The notes: generated by a model not told the origin, from the sequence alone. Shown: positions 26,346 through 35,954, counted from the first letter of the stretch. The stretch: 64,000 nt of DNA from CAKRJP01 sp963597615 (GCA_963597615.1 CAVBQS010000016.1:3501-67500), one strand, 5' to 3'. Numbers and translations: made by a program.

Positions 26346-28133
26346 TTATCTATAATTAGGAACTCCATAGCCTCTGATGTAACGATCACCTACCTGAATC
26401 ACCCTGCCAGATACGGAATCATCCTTATTACCCTCAATTACTGTAATGGTGCTACCGGAAACTTTTGTCACAATACCAACATGGTCTGGCCATCCAGTAT
26501 TGTCTCCCTCTCCGCTGTCATCCCAGTCATAGAAAATAATATCTCCCACATTTGGCACTCTGTCGTCATTTTCATCCCATTCGCCTAGCTCTTTAAAGAG
26601 TTCTACCATCTGTCCACATCCACTTTCGGTAGGAATAATATCTGTCATACCCATTTTAATAGAGCATGCCGATACAAAAGTTGCACACCATGCATCTGTG
26701 TACTGTACCGCATAATTTCTAGCCCAAGGATAATGACTATTATAGACATCTATGATTTCTCTATGGCTTCCATCTTCTTCGTTGTAACCTCTCCATGAGA
26801 TTGCCTGACCAACTAACGGATTATTTACATAAGAGAATAAGGTGGATCCAGGAGCAGAAGCTCCTTTTTGTACCAGCTGAATCTGAATAGCCTCCACACG
26901 CTTAGCTAAGCTAGAGGAACCGGCGATCTCACCATTCTTTGCCCAATCCAGCCATCCATAGGTTTGCACATGTACCCGGTAGTAAATATCATAGTACATG
27001 GTAATATCACCTTCTAATTCTATCTGAATGGCCTCCAGACGTTTCGCCTCTCCTGTAGTTCCAGATAAGGCTCCGTCACTTACCCAGTCCTGCCAACCAT
27101 AAGTCTGCACATGGGTTCTATATCTTACAGATCCTGAAAATGCTCCTACGTTAAGGTTTACTGATAAAGCTTCTAATCTCTTAGATTCTCCGATCACTCC
27201 CAATTCTTCTCCCTGATAAACTGGTCCGATGTCTCCATAGGTTTGCTGATGACCACTGTAGGAAATCCATCCAAAGGAATCAGGGGTAAGATAGGAATAA
27301 TCCACCATGGCACCGTGAAGATCCTCAGGAACACTTCCTCCATCTTTTGCTACCAGGCAAATCTTCACAGCTTCTACTCTCTTACTTAAACCGGAAGTTC
27401 CACACCAGCCACTGTCATCCTCGCTTCCCTTTACCCACTTGGTCCAGCCAAAGGTCTGGGCATGAAGACAATAATAAACATCAAAACACTCTGCCAATTC
27501 TCCTGTAAGATACATTTGAATTGCTTCTATACGTTTTCCCTCTCCTGTGGTTCCCATTCGCTCTCCGGAAGTTTTCCAGTCCTGAGTTCCATAGGTTTGT
27601 ACATGGGCACGATATACAATATCTCCATCAAAGTCCTGAATGGCGCTTCCTTTAAAAATGCTTAAAGCCTCCAGGCGCTTGGCTTCCCCTGTGGTTCCAA
27701 AATCCGCGCCATCACTGACGTATTCCAAATCTCCATAAGTCTGTACATGACCAAAATAATTTACATAAGGGCCCTCTTTGATCTTATCCTTTAAGGAACT
27801 AGCATCCTCTCCAGTTTCTGACTCCTGGGCCTTGGCTAAATCTGCATCAGACTGTACCTGGGCACTATCTGTAGTGGTCTGACTTGTTTCATCTGTAACT
27901 GCAGCACCCTGCTGATTCTCCTCTGATGTAACTTCTGTCTCCTGATTTGTCTCTGAATTTGCGGCATCCTCTGTACCAGTTACCTCCACAGAATCCTGAT
28001 TGCCATCGGTTTGTTCTTGGGTAACTTCTCCCTCTGTGTACTCATCTGCATATGCAATAGTAGGTGCAGCCCCCATCACCATGGTAGCTGCCATGACACA
28101 TGCCAGTAGGGAACATTTCCATTTCTTTCTCAT
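26346..28133 (-). CDS. Secreted ChW-repeat protein with C-terminal CHAP amidase domain
   Basis: 595 residues. Signal peptide ending IAYA (about residue 29), a Thr/Gln/Glu-rich linker of about 85 residues, six ChW repeats, and a C-terminal CHAP domain: AWCATFVSACSIKMGM with catalytic Cys, PNVGDIIFYDWD, and WPDHVGIVTKV with catalytic His, then TVIEGN. CHAP domains cleave peptidoglycan amide bonds. The protein should sit in the cell wall and act in remodelling or lysis of competitors. The paralogue downstream has the same surface-binding part with another enzyme domain. A run of nine G residues lies in its leader on the coding strand. Confidence 0.88.
   Translation of the reverse strand: MRKKWKCSLLACVMAATMVMGAAPTIAYADEYTEGEVTQEQTDGNQDSVEVTGTEDAANSETNQETEVTSEENQQGAAVTDETSQTTTDSAQVQSDADLAKAQESETGEDASSLKDKIKEGPYVNYFGHVQTYGDLEYVSDGADFGTTGEAKRLEALSIFKGSAIQDFDGDIVYRAHVQTYGTQDWKTSGERMGTTGEGKRIEAIQMYLTGELAECFDVYYCLHAQTFGWTKWVKGSEDDSGWCGTSGLSKRVEAVKICLVAKDGGSVPEDLHGAMVDYSYLTPDSFGWISYSGHQQTYGDIGPVYQGEELGVIGESKRLEALSVNLNVGAFSGSVRYRTHVQTYGWQDWVSDGALSGTTGEAKRLEAIQIELEGDITMYYDIYYRVHVQTYGWLDWAKNGEIAGSSSLAKRVEAIQIQLVQKGASAPGSTLFSYVNNPLVGQAISWRGYNEEDGSHREIIDVYNSHYPWARNYAVQYTDAWCATFVSACSIKMGMTDIIPTESGCGQMVELFKELGEWDENDDRVPNVGDIIFYDWDDSGEGDNTGWPDHVGIVTKVSGSTITVIEGNKDDSVSGRVIQVGDRYIRGYGVPNYR
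27586..27707. repeat. 122-bp identical block shared with 25730-25851
   Basis: Second copy of the identical ChW-coding block. Confidence 0.85.
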
Positions 28134-28170
28134 AAAACTAAAAAACTCCTTCCTGAAGACAAAAAGACAT

Positions 28171-28179
28171 CCCCCCCCC
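28171..28179. repeat. Homopolymeric C9 (G9 on coding strand) in the leader of the CHAP gene
   Basis: Nine consecutive C residues, 38 bp upstream of the start codon at 28133, between a small hairpin (28181-28200) and the Shine-Dalgarno. It is the only long G/C run I noticed in the window and is a candidate slippage site. Confidence 0.85.
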
Positions 28180-28180
28180 G

Positions 28181-28200
28181 AAAAATTAGGTATTCCTAAT
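28181..28200 (-). terminator. Weak terminator or attenuator hairpin
   Basis: Minus strand ATTAGG AATA CCTAAT followed by five T residues in all, immediately before the G9 run. It may end hyuA-pseudogene transcripts or attenuate the CHAP gene. Confidence 0.4.
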
Positions 28201-28317
28201 CTTCCGGAAGGGATATCTATCTCTTCATTATTATGTTGTGTTCATGAACTCATCCACATCCTACTTTACATGGGTGATTCAAATCCGTTTCATGATAGCA
28301 CGAAATGTTTCTTTTAT

Positions 28318-30256
28318 CTACATTTTCTGTATACAATAATTGTTAAATCTAGTTACTTTATCCTCATAGTCTGGCAGTATAACAATTGTGGTTGTGGGCT
28401 CCTCAATAATGGCCGGTCCATGCACCACATCTCCATAAACCAAACCTTCACTCTCCAGCTGATACACTCTAGGTAAGTATCATCCTTAATAGAGAAGGTT
28501 CTCTCATGCTCTTTATGGAAAGTTTCTTCCATCTTAGGAACACTTCCCTCTGTGATTTCATAGTCATCTCCAAGAAAATCTGTAATATCTACAGATAACT
28601 CATAGACCTGGAAGGGATAATGGGCTTCCATATATACCTCAATTTTCTGGCGGTCTTTTGAAATATTATTTCGATCAAAGAATTCCTCCGCCTCTTTTTT
28701 CAGGCTCTTTATCAGCTTATTGGTTCCCTTGTAATCAAAGCTATTGGTTGTAGTATACAAACTTCCGTTATACTCGGAAACAATATCAGAGAAAATACCT
28801 CCAACTGCGCTAAGGCCTCCTGCTGTTCTAGGGATCAGCAGGCTATCCATCTCCAGCTCCTCTCCCAGTGCAATGGCATGAAGTCCGCAGGCTCCTCCGC
28901 CGGCTACCATAGCATAGGCTCTCGGATCGATCCCCTGCCAAATGGTAATATCCTTAATGGCAGCGATCATATTTACATTGACGGTAGACCAGATTGAATA
29001 GGCTTCCTCCATAACACTGATTCCAAGAGGCTCTGCCACATGCTTCCTGATTGCTTCCTTTGCTAGTTCCGGATATAATTTCATCCGGCCATCATTAAAA
29101 TTGTCAGGATTTAAATATCCAAGAACACAGTTGGCATCAGTTACTGTAGGCAAAGTACCTCCTCTGTTATAGCAAGCAGGGCCAGGAACAGAACCTGCAC
29201 TTCTTGGTCCAACCCGAACCATTCCACCGTTATCCACCCATGCAATACTTCCGCCGCCAGCACCAATACTATGTACATTTACTCTAGATATCCCAGGGAT
29301 TTCACTACCAATAATTGCTTCTTTAGAAACTGATATATTTCCTTCTATAACACAACTTACATCAAATGTGGTGCCGCCCATATCCAAGATAACTGCATTT
29401 TTCTCATTCAAATCTCCCATGGCGTATTTACGGCCGGAAACCGGTGCCATAGATGGACCTGAATCTACAGAGTAGAGGGGTCTTTCTACAATCTCTGTGG
29501 TACTCATAACACCACCGGCAGAATTAAGCATACCAACCTTACCAATAAAGCCTTCTTCATTTAAGCGCTTATTCAGATTGTTTGCATAGGTGGAAATTAA
29601 CTTTCTAAGGGAAGCGTCCATAGCAGCAGACACCCATCTTCTGTATTCTCTGTTGCTTGGATTTACTTCGCTGCTTAATACCACCGTCACCTCAGGCCAT
29701 ACTTCTTTTACAAGCTCTGCCGCCCGCTTTTCATTTTCATCATTCACCGTTGACCAGAGAAAGCAGATGCAAATAGCCTCTACATCGTATCCCTTTAATT
29801 TTAAGGTTTGCTCTCTTACCATATCCTCATCAAGAGGCGTATCAATACCTCCCTCCGAATTGATTCGCTCTTTTACAGGCAGGGTAAGATAACGTGGTGC
29901 AAAGGGCTCCGGGTAATCTAAGAACATATCAAAGGGATTTTTGTTGGGGCCCTCTCGAAATAAGAAGACATCCCTAAAACCTTCCGTACAAAGGATACCG
30001 ATTTTGCCACACTTTTTTCTACAATAGCGTTAGTTGAAATTGTGGAACCATAGGTAAATAAGCCTCCATTTTCCACACTGATATCCTTCAAAAAATCCTT
30101 ATAATATTCTGATGCCACCTTTAAGGCTCCTAGGATTCCTTCTGTCCAGTCATGAGGGGTTGTGGGAGATTTAAATACATGCACTTCTCCCCTCTCATCT
30201 AAAACTGCAGCATCTGTAAAAATTCCACCAACATCCACGCAAGCATATTTTGACAT
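28318..30256 (-). pseudogene. Hydantoinase/oxoprolinase HyuA-like gene, frameshifted and internally deleted
   Basis: The N-terminal piece (30256-29918, starting CVDVGGIFTDAAVLDE, GSTISTNAIVEK) and main piece (29927-28353) together cover HyuA, an ATP-dependent hydantoinase/5-oxoprolinase-type subunit. At 30002-30005 an A tract has four A's where five restore the frame; the restored text reads CTEGFRDVFLFREGPNKNP and continues into the main piece. The main piece contains VDSGPSMAPVSG, ILDMGGTTFDVS and IGAGGGSIAWVD. Near 28466 it jumps out of frame; the other frame encodes HGPAIIEEPTTTIVILPDYE to a stop at 28318. About 80 residues usually found before GPAIIEE appear missing. No hyuB partner follows. 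I treat it as decaying. Confidence 0.85.
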
Positions 30257-30322
30257 AGCATTTTCTCCTTTTTTAACCTAGAATCTTCCCATTAGCGAAT
30301 TAATTTCATTTCCTCACGCAAC

Positions 30323-31000
30323 TTATTTGTTGCTTCTAATTACAACTGCATAATTTACCTCTGAATATCCTGCCCCTGCAATAATGGGTACCGAAACACA
30401 ATAGTTTCCCATCTGGTATTCCTCGTTGCTTACTGCATATCCATCGTAAATGATCTGCTCTAACTGGGCCTTCAAAGCATTGCCATCTGTTATGGTATTT
30501 GGAGTAAACTGCTTTAGCTCACCGGAACAAAAAACATCCTTGTAGGCAACCTCTGAATATCCCAAAAGCACCTTGCCTCCCACCGTACAATGTAAAGGAA
30601 TTTTGGCACCTTCCTTTACAAGGCTATCATCTTTTCCATAAAAGGATTGCTCGGCACACAAATACACTGCCTTGTCTCCATTTCTTTCTACTAAATAAGC
30701 GTTTACATGAAAAGAATCCCTAATCTGCTGCAAATATTCTGTCACACGGTAGTCAATGCTTCTAGTAGCCTTATATCTGGAAAACAAGGATACAATTTCT
30801 CCACCTAACATATATTTTCTTGTATCACAATTCTGCTTCACATAGCCACACTCTTCAAATGTTCGCATAATATTAAACACAGAGCTTTTTAACATACCGC
30901 TGTATTCCGCAAGCTCTGTAATTCCAACTTCCTTATGATCTTCATCAAAATAAGTCAACAGCTTCAATGCCTTATATAGTGATTTTACTCTCTGTTCCAT
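30323..31000 (-). CDS. IclR-family transcriptional regulator
   Basis: 225 residues, slightly short for the family. N-terminal winged HTH (ALKLLTYFDEDHKEVGITEL, SGMLKSSVFNIMRTFEECG) and a C-terminal IclR effector domain with LHCTVGGKVLLG and YAVSNEEYQMG. It lies 66 bp upstream of the broken hyuA on the same strand and presumably once controlled it. Its reading frame is intact. It is divergent from the DUF4143 ATPase gene, whose phased repeats fill the shared spacer. Confidence 0.88.
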   Translation of the reverse strand: MEQRVKSLYKALKLLTYFDEDHKEVGITELAEYSGMLKSSVFNIMRTFEECGYVKQNCDTRKYMLGGEIVSLFSRYKATRSIDYRVTEYLQQIRDSFHVNAYLVERNGDKAVYLCAEQSFYGKDDSLVKEGAKIPLHCTVGGKVLLGYSEVAYKDVFCSGELKQFTPNTITDGNALKAQLEQIIYDGYAVSNEEYQMGNYCVSVPIIAGAGYSEVNYAVVIRSNK

Positions 31001-31081
31001 ATGTCGCTCCTCAAATGTTTCTTTGATGAGTGTAAGTTTAACATCTCCAATAGCCTTGGTAAAGTGCCAGAAAATTATGTC

Positions 31082-31200
31082 GAAAAAAATGTGATGTTTG
31101 GCTTAAAGCATCCCCGAAAAAATGTAACATCTGTCTTGAAGTACCCCAGAAAAAATGTGATATTCAGGGATTTATACGTCAGAAAAAATGTGATATACTG
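31082..31200 (+). promoter_or_regulatory. Promoter with four GAAAAAATG-type repeats every 33-34 bp
   Basis: Motif starts lie at 31082, 31116, 31149 and 31182 (GAAAAAAATGTG, GAAAAAATGTA, GAAAAAATGTG, GAAAAAATGTG), spaced 34, 33 and 33 bp. The last copy runs into TGATATACT, an extended -10 at 31194-31199, 27 bp before the ATPase start. Same motif and period as 1082-1157. Confidence 0.72.
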
Positions 31201-31226
31201 TAAAAAAACTTCAAGAAGGTGTATAT

Positions 31227-32534
31227 ATGCAGCGATTTGCGATGGAAAGGCTTAAAGAATGGAAAGAAAAGAAAAGTAGGAAAGAAAAGAAAAGTAGGAA
31301 ACCAATGCTTGTAATGGGAGCAAGGCAGGTAGGGAAAACCTGGTTAATGAAAGAATTCGGAAAAACTTGTTATAAAAAAATTGCCTACATCTCATTTTAT
31401 AATAACAAACGTATGAAAGACGTATTCGAAACAGATTATGATATTCAAAGAATCCTTATGAACTTAAATATCGAATCAGGAGTTTCTATAACTCCAAATG
31501 ATACCCTGATCATATTAGATGAAATTCAAGATGCTCCAAATGTTTTAGAATCTTTAAAATATTTTTGTGAAGAAGCACCCGAATATCATGTAATAGCAGC
31601 AGGTTCTCTCTTAGGAGTAGCTATTCATAATGGAGTTTCTTATCCCGTCGGCAAAGTGGATCTATTGGATTTGTATCCCTTAAATTTCAGAGAATTCTTA
31701 TGTGCCATGGGAGAAAATCGTCTGGTAGAAGCCCTAAAGACTAAGGACTACTCTTTGATAGATAATTTTTCTGATAAATATTTATTTTGGCTTAAAAATT
31801 ATTATTACACAGGTGGCATGCCTGCCGTTGTGAATGCATTTCGGGAAGAAAAAGATTATGCAGCCGTTCGTAAGATACAGAATGATATTGTAAGACAATA
31901 TCGCGGAGATTTCGGAAAGCATGTAAATTCCAGAGACTTACCAAGGATTAATATGGTATGGGAATCGATTCCAATACAACTGGCAAAGGAGAACAAAAAA
32001 TTTTTCTTTGTGCAAATCAAAAAGGGAGGCAGAAGCAGTGAGTTTGAAATAGCAATACAGTGGTTGCTGGACTGTGGACTGATCTACAAGGTCCATCGGG
32101 TAAATGAACCAAGTGTTTCCCTAGCTTCTTACAAAAATTTTAATGCCTACAAATTATTTATGTTGGATGTCGGTTTATTAGGAGCCATGAGTGATTTGGA
32201 TTCAGAATCTATACTCGAAGGGAATCATATTTTTGTAGAATTTAAGGGCGCATTAACAGAACAATATGTATTACAACAACTAATCTCAGACACTCCCTAC
32301 ACACCTTTTTATTTTGGCACCGAAAAAGCAACTTTTGAACAGGACTTTTTGATACAAAAAAAGGGGAAGATTGTCCCTATTGAAGTAAAAGCAGAGGCAA
32401 ATGTAAAGTCTAAAAGTTTGAAAGTCTTTTGCGAAAAATATCAGCCTGAATTAGCAGTACGATTTTCTACCATGAAATATATGGATCAAGGCTGGATGCA
32501 AAACATTCCATTATATGCCGTATGCAATCTTTAA
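31227..32534 (+). CDS. AAA-family ATPase, DUF4143 type
   Basis: 435 residues, full length. Walker A VMGARQVGKTW near residues 28-38, Walker B LIILDEIQDAPNVL, then AAGSLLGVAI, FYFGTEKATFEQDFLI and KIVPIEVKAE; the final part resembles a PD-(D/E)XK nuclease-like fold (D...EVK). It is homologous to the left-edge ATPase. N-terminal Lys-rich stretch contains an exact 18-bp tandem duplication (31266-31301, repeated EKKSRK). The start at 31227 follows AGAAGGTG; another in-frame ATG at 31242 (MERLKEW) is possible. The gene is intact inside a region where most neighbours are broken. Family role is unproven. Confidence 0.88.
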   Translation: MQRFAMERLKEWKEKKSRKEKKSRKPMLVMGARQVGKTWLMKEFGKTCYKKIAYISFYNNKRMKDVFETDYDIQRILMNLNIESGVSITPNDTLIILDEIQDAPNVLESLKYFCEEAPEYHVIAAGSLLGVAIHNGVSYPVGKVDLLDLYPLNFREFLCAMGENRLVEALKTKDYSLIDNFSDKYLFWLKNYYYTGGMPAVVNAFREEKDYAAVRKIQNDIVRQYRGDFGKHVNSRDLPRINMVWESIPIQLAKENKKFFFVQIKKGGRSSEFEIAIQWLLDCGLIYKVHRVNEPSVSLASYKNFNAYKLFMLDVGLLGAMSDLDSESILEGNHIFVEFKGALTEQYVLQQLISDTPYTPFYFGTEKATFEQDFLIQKKGKIVPIEVKAEANVKSKSLKVFCEKYQPELAVRFSTMKYMDQGWMQNIPLYAVCNL

Positions 32535-32586
32535 AAACACGTTTTAGTTTCCAAGAGTTATATGTGGTGGAGAAGGAAATAAAAAT

Positions 32587-33500
32587 CTACTTCTCCACCT
32601 GTAGCACTCCCTTACATGCTAGCATTTTCAATTGACATGTTTTCTGTTTTTCTCCAAATTGAATCTGCACATTTTTTTCGTCCACATCCACCACGACACC
32701 CTCACCCCATATTTTGTGTTTCACGATTACGCCTACCCTCAGCTTATCTGCAAACTCTTGATACTTTTCATTTGACACTTGCTCTTTTTTGTATGGCTTT
32801 GAGTTGTTTTGGAAACTTTTTTGTATGCTTTTCTGTTTATTTCCTAACAACTTCACATTTTCACGAGATTCCTTTTCTTTTAAATCAGGTTTCCCTAACA
32901 GTTCGGCAACAAAACTTCCCGACCGATTTTTCATTGTAAATACAAACAACTTATTTCTCGCTCTAGTTACACCTACATAAAACAAACGGCGTTCTTCTTC
33001 ATAAGTCTCGATTTCTTCTTTCGGTGCATTCTTTAAATTTGTTGGGATTTTCTCCGGCAGGATCCCATCTATTACATCCATAAGATAGACCGTATCATAC
33101 TCTAAACCTTTGCTTCCATGAATCGTCGATAAGATAAAGGGGCAATCATGGTCCTGCTCTTTATTCTCTATAATATCTTTTAATTCTTCTAATCGCTTAA
33201 TTAATCGTTCCGACGAATCTTCTCTGCCACCAATTATTTTTAATAATTCAATCTTGCTGTCACTGATATGCTTATTCTCCAAATATTGCTGATATCCCAT
33301 AGACTTAACAATTATTTCAATCGCTTCTTCAGGCGATTCCGTTAACAATTTTTTAAATTGTCTCTTTCTTTTGTTCACTGTTTCAACCCTACGATCTTCC
33401 AAATTTCCATACTTGCTTGCCGCTTCTAAAACCTCAATCTTCTTCTCTTTACTAATCTCTATGATTTTCTCGGTCTCTTCTTCATTGTATATGGTATTGT
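32587..33500 (-). pseudogene. UvrD/PcrA-type helicase, C-terminal fragment
   Basis: Only the end of a superfamily 1 helicase is left. Seen: motif V region STIHGSKGLEYDTVYLMDV, motif VI EERRLFYVGVTRARNKLFV, and a C-terminal basic tail ending in a Tudor-like VGVIVKHKIWGEGVVVDVDE. Walker A and motifs Ia-IV are absent. The frame stays open upstream to 33546, but helicase-like text fades near 33500, where a plus-strand membrane-protein tail takes over. A TTG at 33402 could still start a 271-residue product, but without ATPase it cannot be a helicase. Confidence 0.82.
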
Positions 33501-33771
33501 CTGGGCAATTATTGAAGGCTACAACAATTTCGGACTTATGTGGGTTTCATCTGCCGGAAAAAATTGGGCATCACCCGGAATGGGAGCACTGACCAATTCC
33601 TACACCCTGTGTGGACTTGGATGTGCAATTATCTCCATCGCTTCAAGAGCTTGGATTGCCGGAATTTCCACACTTACCATACTTTGCATCGGATGCATCC
33701 TAATTTTAACTCTAATTCGAGGAGTCTTCATGTGGATGAGAAGCAAAAATATCCATATCAAAAACTTATAA
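33490..33771 (+). pseudogene. C-terminal remnant of a membrane protein
   Basis: The plus-strand frame reads as a natural membrane protein tail (VWAIIEGYNNFGLMWVSSAG, then two hydrophobic segments ending LIRGVFMWMRSKNI) with no start or 5' part; upstream it runs into the opposite-strand helicase fragment. I do not recognise the family. An ATG at 33538 could start a 77-residue peptide but has no Shine-Dalgarno. Confidence 0.5.
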
Positions 33772-33791
33772 TTACAATGTTATTTTTCTAT

Positions 33792-33820
33792 TTTACGCCC
33801 TTTTACTCTAATGCTATGAT
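33792..33820 (+). promoter_or_regulatory. Predicted promoter for phosphoketolase
   Basis: TTTACG (33792-33797), 17-bp spacer ending TGC, TATGAT (33815-33820), 67 bp before the start; AGAAAGAGG serves as ribosome site. Confidence 0.5.
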
Positions 33821-33887
33821 GTACTTAGTTAAAAAAATAACAGGCGCCGAATAAACCAACATACACAAAAGAAGAAAGAGGTAAATT

Positions 33888-35345
33888 ATGAACGATAACA
33901 AAGTATGTCTTGAGAAACAAGCCTTATCTCAGGAAATGTTAGAAAAAATGAACGCCTATTGGCGTGCTGCCAATTATCTGTCAGCCGGCCAATTGTATCT
34001 TCTTGACAACCCTCTCTTAAAAGAGCCTTTGACCATGGATCAAATCAAGAAGAAAATCGTAGGACACTGGGGAACTGTTCCCGGACAGAACTTTGTTTAT
34101 GTGCACTGTAATCGTGCCATCAAACGTTATGATCTAAACACGATTCTCTTGTCAGGCCCTGGACATGGTGGAAACTTTTTAATTGCTAATACCTACTTAG
34201 AAGGTTCTTACAGTGAGGTTTATCCTAACATCGGCCAGGATAAAGAAGGAATGAAGAAAATGTTTAAACAATTTTCTTTCCCTTGTGGTGTTCCTAGCCA
34301 CTGCGCTCCTGAAACACCTGGTTCTATTAACGAAGGTGGTGAGCTTGGTTATTCCATCGCCCATGGATTTGGTGCAGTATTCGATAACCCAGATTTGATT
34401 GCTACCGTTGTAGTTGGTGATGGAGAGGCTGAAACCGGTCCTTTAGCTACTTCTTGGCAGTCAAATAAATTTTTAAATCCAATTACTGATGGTGCCGTAC
34501 TTCCAATCCTTCACTTAAATGGATATAAAATTAGCAATCCTACCATTTTCTCTCGTATTTCTCAAGATGAAGTGGAGAACTTCTTTAAAGGCTGTGGCTG
34601 GAAACCTTACTTTGTTGAAGGGGACGATCCTATGACCATGCACAAGAAAATGGCAGAAACCATGGACACTGTCATTGAGGAAATCAAGGCAATCCAAAAA
34701 AATGCCCGGGAAAATAATGATCCGGAACGTCCAATTTGGCCAATGATCGTACTTCGCACCCCTAAGGGATGGACCGGTCCCAAATTTGTAGACGGACTTC
34801 AAATCGAAGGTTCCTTCCGTGCCCACCAGGTACCTCTTTCTATGGAGTCACCGGAACATCTAGACCGACTGAAAGAATGGTTAGAAAGCTACCATCCGGA
34901 AGAATTATTCGATGAACAGGGTCGCCTGATTCCAGAACTTGCTGAGCTTGCACCTAAGGGAGAAGCCCGTTTGGGAGCAAATCCTCATGCAAATGGAGGA
35001 CTTCTGCTTAAAGACCTTCGTCTTCCAAACTTCCGTTCTTATGGAATTGAGGTGGAGCCCGGAAAAACCACAGCCCAGGATATGATTGAGCTTGGAGGCT
35101 ACATCCGTGACATCTTCAAATTAAATGAAGAAAATAAAAACTTCCGTATCTTTGGACCAGACGAAAGTATGTCAAACCGTCTCTACAAGGTGTTTGAAGA
35201 GCAAAACCGTGACTGGAATGCCACATTACTGGATTCTGACGACTGCCTGGCTAGAAATGGCCGTATTATGGACAGTATGCTTAGCGAGCATATGTGTGAG
35301 GGATGGTTGGAAGGCTATCTGTTGCCTCAGGCTTTTCATCTTTAA
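33888..35345 (+). pseudogene. xfp: Phosphoketolase, 3' truncated
   Basis: The 485-residue frame matches the first 60 percent of xylulose-5-phosphate/fructose-6-phosphate phosphoketolase (normally about 790-800 residues). Seen: YWRAANYLSAGQLYL, GHWGTVPGQNF, LSGPGHGG, and the thiamine-diphosphate loop GDGEAETGPLATSW. It ends at SEHMCEGWLEGYLL, where the family continues TGRHG; instead six unrelated codons and a stop follow. The Pyr and C-terminal domains are lost, so the protein should be inactive. The break at about 35324 coincides with the break in the convergent LysR gene. Confidence 0.9.
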
Positions 35346-35816
35346 GGGTTTATCCACTTGAAGCTCAGTGGAAACAAAGGCCAAATCCACTTTTCCTTCT
35401 TTTACCGCATTGACAGAATCTGTGGTACTGTTATTTAAGATTTTAAAATGTACATTAGGAAATTTCGCATTAAACTCTCCCATTGCTCGAAACAAATAAC
35501 AATGCAGGGCTGTCTCTGTTGCGCTAATGTAAATAGTTCCATTTTCCAAGCTAACCAGGTTGCTCAAAGCGCTCTCACCCTTGAAAAACTGGGCACATCC
35601 TGCAGCCACATATCCATAAAAAGTCCGCCCTTCTGGGGTAAGTTTCATCCCAGTCTTACTTCTTGTAAACAATCTGCAGCCAAGCTCATTTTCCAAGTTA
35701 TGTATGGTCCTTGTCACTGCCGGTTGACTGGTCTTTAAAACACTGGCCGCCTTAGTTAGGTTTTCATATTTTGATACATAGTAAAAAACTTTATAATATT
35801 CAAAATTCGAATTCAT
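35325..35816 (-). pseudogene. LysR-family regulator, 3' truncated
   Basis: Intact N-terminal HTH (FYYVSKYENLTKAASVLKTS, QPAVTRTIHNLENELGCRLF) and the first part of the effector domain to VDLAFVSTELQVDKPLKMKSLR, then the frame enters antisense phosphoketolase sequence and stops at 35226. About half of the usual 290-300 residues remain. It points toward phosphoketolase and away from bioB. A truncated product with DNA-binding domain could still be made. Confidence 0.88.
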
Positions 35817-35954
35817 AATTACTTCCCTAAAAATCTCAAAATCTTTATCACTTTCTATATTATTTGTTCCTGTGTCTATAGACTATACCTATTCCGAAAA
35901 AAAATCTCCAGTAATTTTTCTAGCATTTTTCCTGTCAAAATTCATTCTCCCGGT

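Noticed and set aside
25000..27800. Regular repeats suggesting an array or satellite
   Set aside because: They are the coding sequence of ChW protein repeats in intact frames.
28134..28317. c-di-GMP or other riboswitch before the CHAP gene
   Set aside because: I could not find the conserved core of any riboswitch class; only a short hairpin and the G9 tract are visible.
31082..31200. CRISPR-like spacing of 33-bp repeats
   Set aside because: Conserved parts are only about 11 bases, the intervals are partly similar to each other and end in a promoter; no cas genes nearby.
32566..32599. 10-bp GGTGGAGAAG / CTTCTCCACC inverted repeat after the second DUF4143 gene
   Set aside because: No T tract on either strand and one arm lies in the helicase fragment; not called as a terminator.
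33538..33771. Independent small membrane-protein gene
   Set aside because: The hydrophobic frame continues upstream of the ATG without a start and there is no ribosome site, so it is treated as a remnant.
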